This document shows positions 62,287 through 64,000 of a DNA stretch of 64,000 bases, piece by piece. Source of the stretch: Shewanella abyssi (lineage in GTDB: Bacteria > Pseudomonadota > Gammaproteobacteria > Enterobacterales > Shewanellaceae); NCBI RefSeq assembly GCF_023284025.1, contig NZ_JAKIKR010000015.1:1-64000 (forward strand). Direction: 5' to 3'. The stretch's first letter is position 1; each line of letters begins with the position of its first letter. The translations under genes and the position numbers were made by a program. A model generated the notes under the pieces. That model had not been told where the DNA came from. It searched no databases and saw nothing but the letters and a program-made list of their open reading frames with translations.

Positions 62287-63084
62287 ATGACCATGAAAAA
62301 ATTCGCAAAAACTTCTATTGCTGTTGTGACGGGACTTTCCCTCTTTATTTCTGCCAGCAGCATGGCTAACACAGCACTGACTACCGACACTCAAAAAGAG
62401 TCCTACAGCATCGGCGCCTCTTTAGGTAAGTACATTTCAAGCCAAATTTACAGCCAAACTGAGCTCGGTGCTGAAGTCGACGTTGATCTTGTTATTGAAG
62501 GTGTTGTTGACGCACTAAAAAACAACCCGCAGTTTTCAGACGAAGAGATCCTCACCTTTTTAAATCAGCGGGCAGCGCAATTAAATGCAGCGAGAACAGC
62601 TGCTGAAGAGAAAGCGGCGTTAAAGAATATGACCGCTGGTAGTAACTTCCTGACTAACAACAAGAAGCTAGCTGGGGTTACCGTGACCGAATCAGGCCTG
62701 CAATATCAGGTGATTTCAGAGGGTGAGGGACGCAAGCCGTCACCAGAGGATGTGGTCACAGTACATTACAAAGGTTACCTAGTTGACGGTACTGAATTTG
62801 ATAACTCTTATGAGCGTGATGAGCCGAATCGCTTTGCCTTGATGAGTGTGATTGAGGGATGGCAAGAGGGGATCCCGTTAATGAGCGAAGGTGCCATTTA
62901 CAAGTTCTCCATTCCATCGGCATTAGCCTATGGCGAAAAGCAGGTCGGCATCATTCCACCAAGCTCGACATTAGTGTTCGAAGTTGAGTTAGTTAAAGTG
63001 GAAGCGCCTGGCGAAAACGCACATGGCATGGGCCTAAGCGGCATGGGCATGGGTGGCATGATGGGAGCGGGTAAAGCGCATTAG
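62287..63084 (+). CDS. FKBP-type peptidyl-prolyl isomerase of the sir locus
   Basis: About 265 residues from ATG 62287 (MTMKKFAKTSIAVVTGLSLFISASSMA|NT); ATG 62293 is equally possible. The periplasmic Fkp_N dimerisation domain (KESYSIGASLGKYISSQIY ... DVDLVIEGVVDALKNNPQFSDEEILTFLNQRAAQL) precedes an FKBP domain (GEGRKPSPEDVVTVHYKGYLVDGTEFDNSYERDEPNRFALMSVIEGWQEGIPLMSEG). A Gly/Met-rich tail ends in His (GLSGMGMGGMMGAGKAH) and could bind copper, which would suit delivery of Cu to the SirA active site; this is inference. The FKBP part may help SirA fold. Confidence 0.87.
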   Translation: MTMKKFAKTSIAVVTGLSLFISASSMANTALTTDTQKESYSIGASLGKYISSQIYSQTELGAEVDVDLVIEGVVDALKNNPQFSDEEILTFLNQRAAQLNAARTAAEEKAALKNMTAGSNFLTNNKKLAGVTVTESGLQYQVISEGEGRKPSPEDVVTVHYKGYLVDGTEFDNSYERDEPNRFALMSVIEGWQEGIPLMSEGAIYKFSIPSALAYGEKQVGIIPPSSTLVFEVELVKVEAPGENAHGMGLSGMGMGGMMGAGKAH

Positions 63085-63131
63085 TGCTTAGCACTCTTGA
63101 GCGTATTCCTTCAATAATTTAGAGAGTCACT

Positions 63132-63848
63132 ATGAGTATTCTTGCTGCCGGCATTGGGTTTTGTCTTATTAGCACCATTGTGTTTGTTTGGGGTCACCAC
63201 CTACAAACTCATCATCTGCAACACATAATGCAAACCAAGCAGGCTAACGATTTATCGGCTACCACAAGCCCCGTGAATCGAACTGTGCCGGCAGCAATTT
63301 CTATTGTAATTATTATTTTACCGCTGGTGTTATATAGCCAGCTTGGACGTTTTACCGAATGGGATAAAGGAGTCATCGACGAACAAATTGATTATCTGAT
63401 CGCCGCAGATATCAATAAAAATGCACGGAAAGTCAATGAGCAACCTAACAACGAAATTGCATTATTAACGTTAGCTCAATCTTATGCAGAAGGCGGCTTA
63501 TATGCCCAGTCTATTGCAACCCTAAATGATCTGCTCGCCATCACAGGTGATGACGCGCAGACCTTAGGAATGAAAGCTACCGCTATGTATTACCGTGACA
63601 AAAGAGCGATGAGTATTGAGACCCGTTTAGTCCTAGCCAGAGCGTTGGCGCTTGACGAATTTGAATTTCAATCTCAACTGCTTATCGCCACGGATGCATA
63701 CCTCAATAAAGACTATGAAAAAGCGATAACTCACTGGCAGTTACTGCTGCGTAGTCAAAGCCAGGGCTTTAGTAGAGCTGCCATTAATAATGCAATTTTA
63801 AAAACCGAGCAAAAAATAGCTAATCGTTCAGTGACTGCATCTGAGTAA
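63132..63848 (+). CDS. TPR protein of the sir locus (NrfG/CcmI-like)
   Basis: 238 residues. Two N-terminal membrane helices (about 5-24 and 52-72), then a periplasmic tetratricopeptide domain (about 105-225: EIALLTLAQSYAEGGLYAQSIATLNDLLAITGDDAQTLGMKATAMYYRDK). This matches the NrfG/CcmI type that presents the apocytochrome C-terminus to the haem lyase. With the CcmF/H/G-like proteins encoded on the other side of sirA it completes a dedicated lyase. Start ATG 63132. Confidence 0.82.
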   Translation: MSILAAGIGFCLISTIVFVWGHHLQTHHLQHIMQTKQANDLSATTSPVNRTVPAAISIVIIILPLVLYSQLGRFTEWDKGVIDEQIDYLIAADINKNARKVNEQPNNEIALLTLAQSYAEGGLYAQSIATLNDLLAITGDDAQTLGMKATAMYYRDKRAMSIETRLVLARALALDEFEFQSQLLIATDAYLNKDYEKAITHWQLLLRSQSQGFSRAAINNAILKTEQKIANRSVTASE

Positions 63849-63901
63849 AGTCACACCAATAAAAAACAGGTCAGCAACAGAGCTGACAGATGGAGGATGC
63901 T

Positions 63902-64000
63902 GTGAGTGAAAATATAGAGAGACGGAGGTTCCTTAAGTGCTTAGGAGCCAGCTCTTTGATAATAGCGCCCTTAGGGTGCAGTTCAGTCAAAGAGGAGTCA
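63902..64000 (+). CDS. sirC: Tat-exported NrfC/SirC-like ferredoxin, N-terminus only
   Basis: Cut by the window edge; 33 codons visible from GTG 63902, with GGAGGATGC upstream. The visible sequence has the Tat twin-arginine signal (RRRFLKCLGASSLIIAPLGCS). NrfC/SirC proteins carry four [4Fe-4S] clusters and, with the quinol-oxidising NrfD/SirD, feed electrons to SirA. The clusters are outside the window, so the assignment rests on the signal peptide and the sir context. It follows the TPR gene by 53 bp. Confidence 0.65.
   Translation, partial: MSENIERRRFLKCLGASSLIIAPLGCSSVKEES

Overview
The window reads as a chromosomal segment of a marine Shewanella-type gammaproteobacterium. The evidence is the gene content and order (acnB, rsd, hemE, purD-purH, zntR with a Cu/Zn permease, uvrD, ubiA, then a sulfite-reductase locus), the multihaem cytochromes, the long poorly coding spacers and the dispersed hairpin-rich repeats. 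No rRNA, tRNA, CRISPR array, complete insertion sequence or prophage was seen.

Layout. 1-1.4 kb is a degenerate tandem array of a ~430-bp hairpin-rich repeat; a diverged copy sits at 53.7-54.45 kb. 1.4-7.3 kb holds a HAD phosphatase, acnB, rsd, a candidate small RNA and hemE. 7.7-16.2 kb has an AT-rich secreted esterase, a two-component system next to two spondin-domain secreted proteins, a GGDEF/EAL protein and an SDR enzyme. 16.2-21.6 kb is purD-purH and a ZntR-controlled Cu/Zn efflux permease with a textbook MerR-type promoter. 21.7-28.8 kb carries DsbA-like and DCC thiol proteins, a YebC/YeeN protein, an AhpD-like protein and an EmrAB-type pump with a divergent LysR regulator.

28.8-35.7 kb is the most unusual part: a LysR regulator, a secreted histidine/phenylalanine ammonia-lyase homologue that lacks the MIO-forming Ala-Ser-Gly triad, an outer-membrane porin, a Tat-exported fumarate/urocanate-reductase-like flavoprotein and a tetrahaem cytochrome c. 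Together these look like a periplasmic 'lyase then reductase' respiratory module: the lyase would strip a good amine leaving group from a betaine-like amino acid (an ergothionase-type reaction is the best guess), and the resulting acrylate would be the electron acceptor for the flavoprotein/cytochrome pair.

36-55.7 kb is mostly housekeeping and membrane genes: MscS channel, uridine phosphorylase with a Tsx-like nucleoside porin, a MITE, an NfeD/SPFH operon, NUDIX, PAS-GGDEF-EAL, RidA, UvrD, UbiA and several uncharacterised envelope proteins. 55.9-64 kb is a dissimilatory sulfite-reduction locus. Octahaem SirA has the non-canonical CX15CH haem motif, and a divergent operon encodes dedicated CcmF-, CcmH- and CcmG-like maturation proteins. 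Downstream come rhodanese, FKBP and TPR proteins, and the window ends inside a Tat-exported NrfC/SirC-like ferredoxin.
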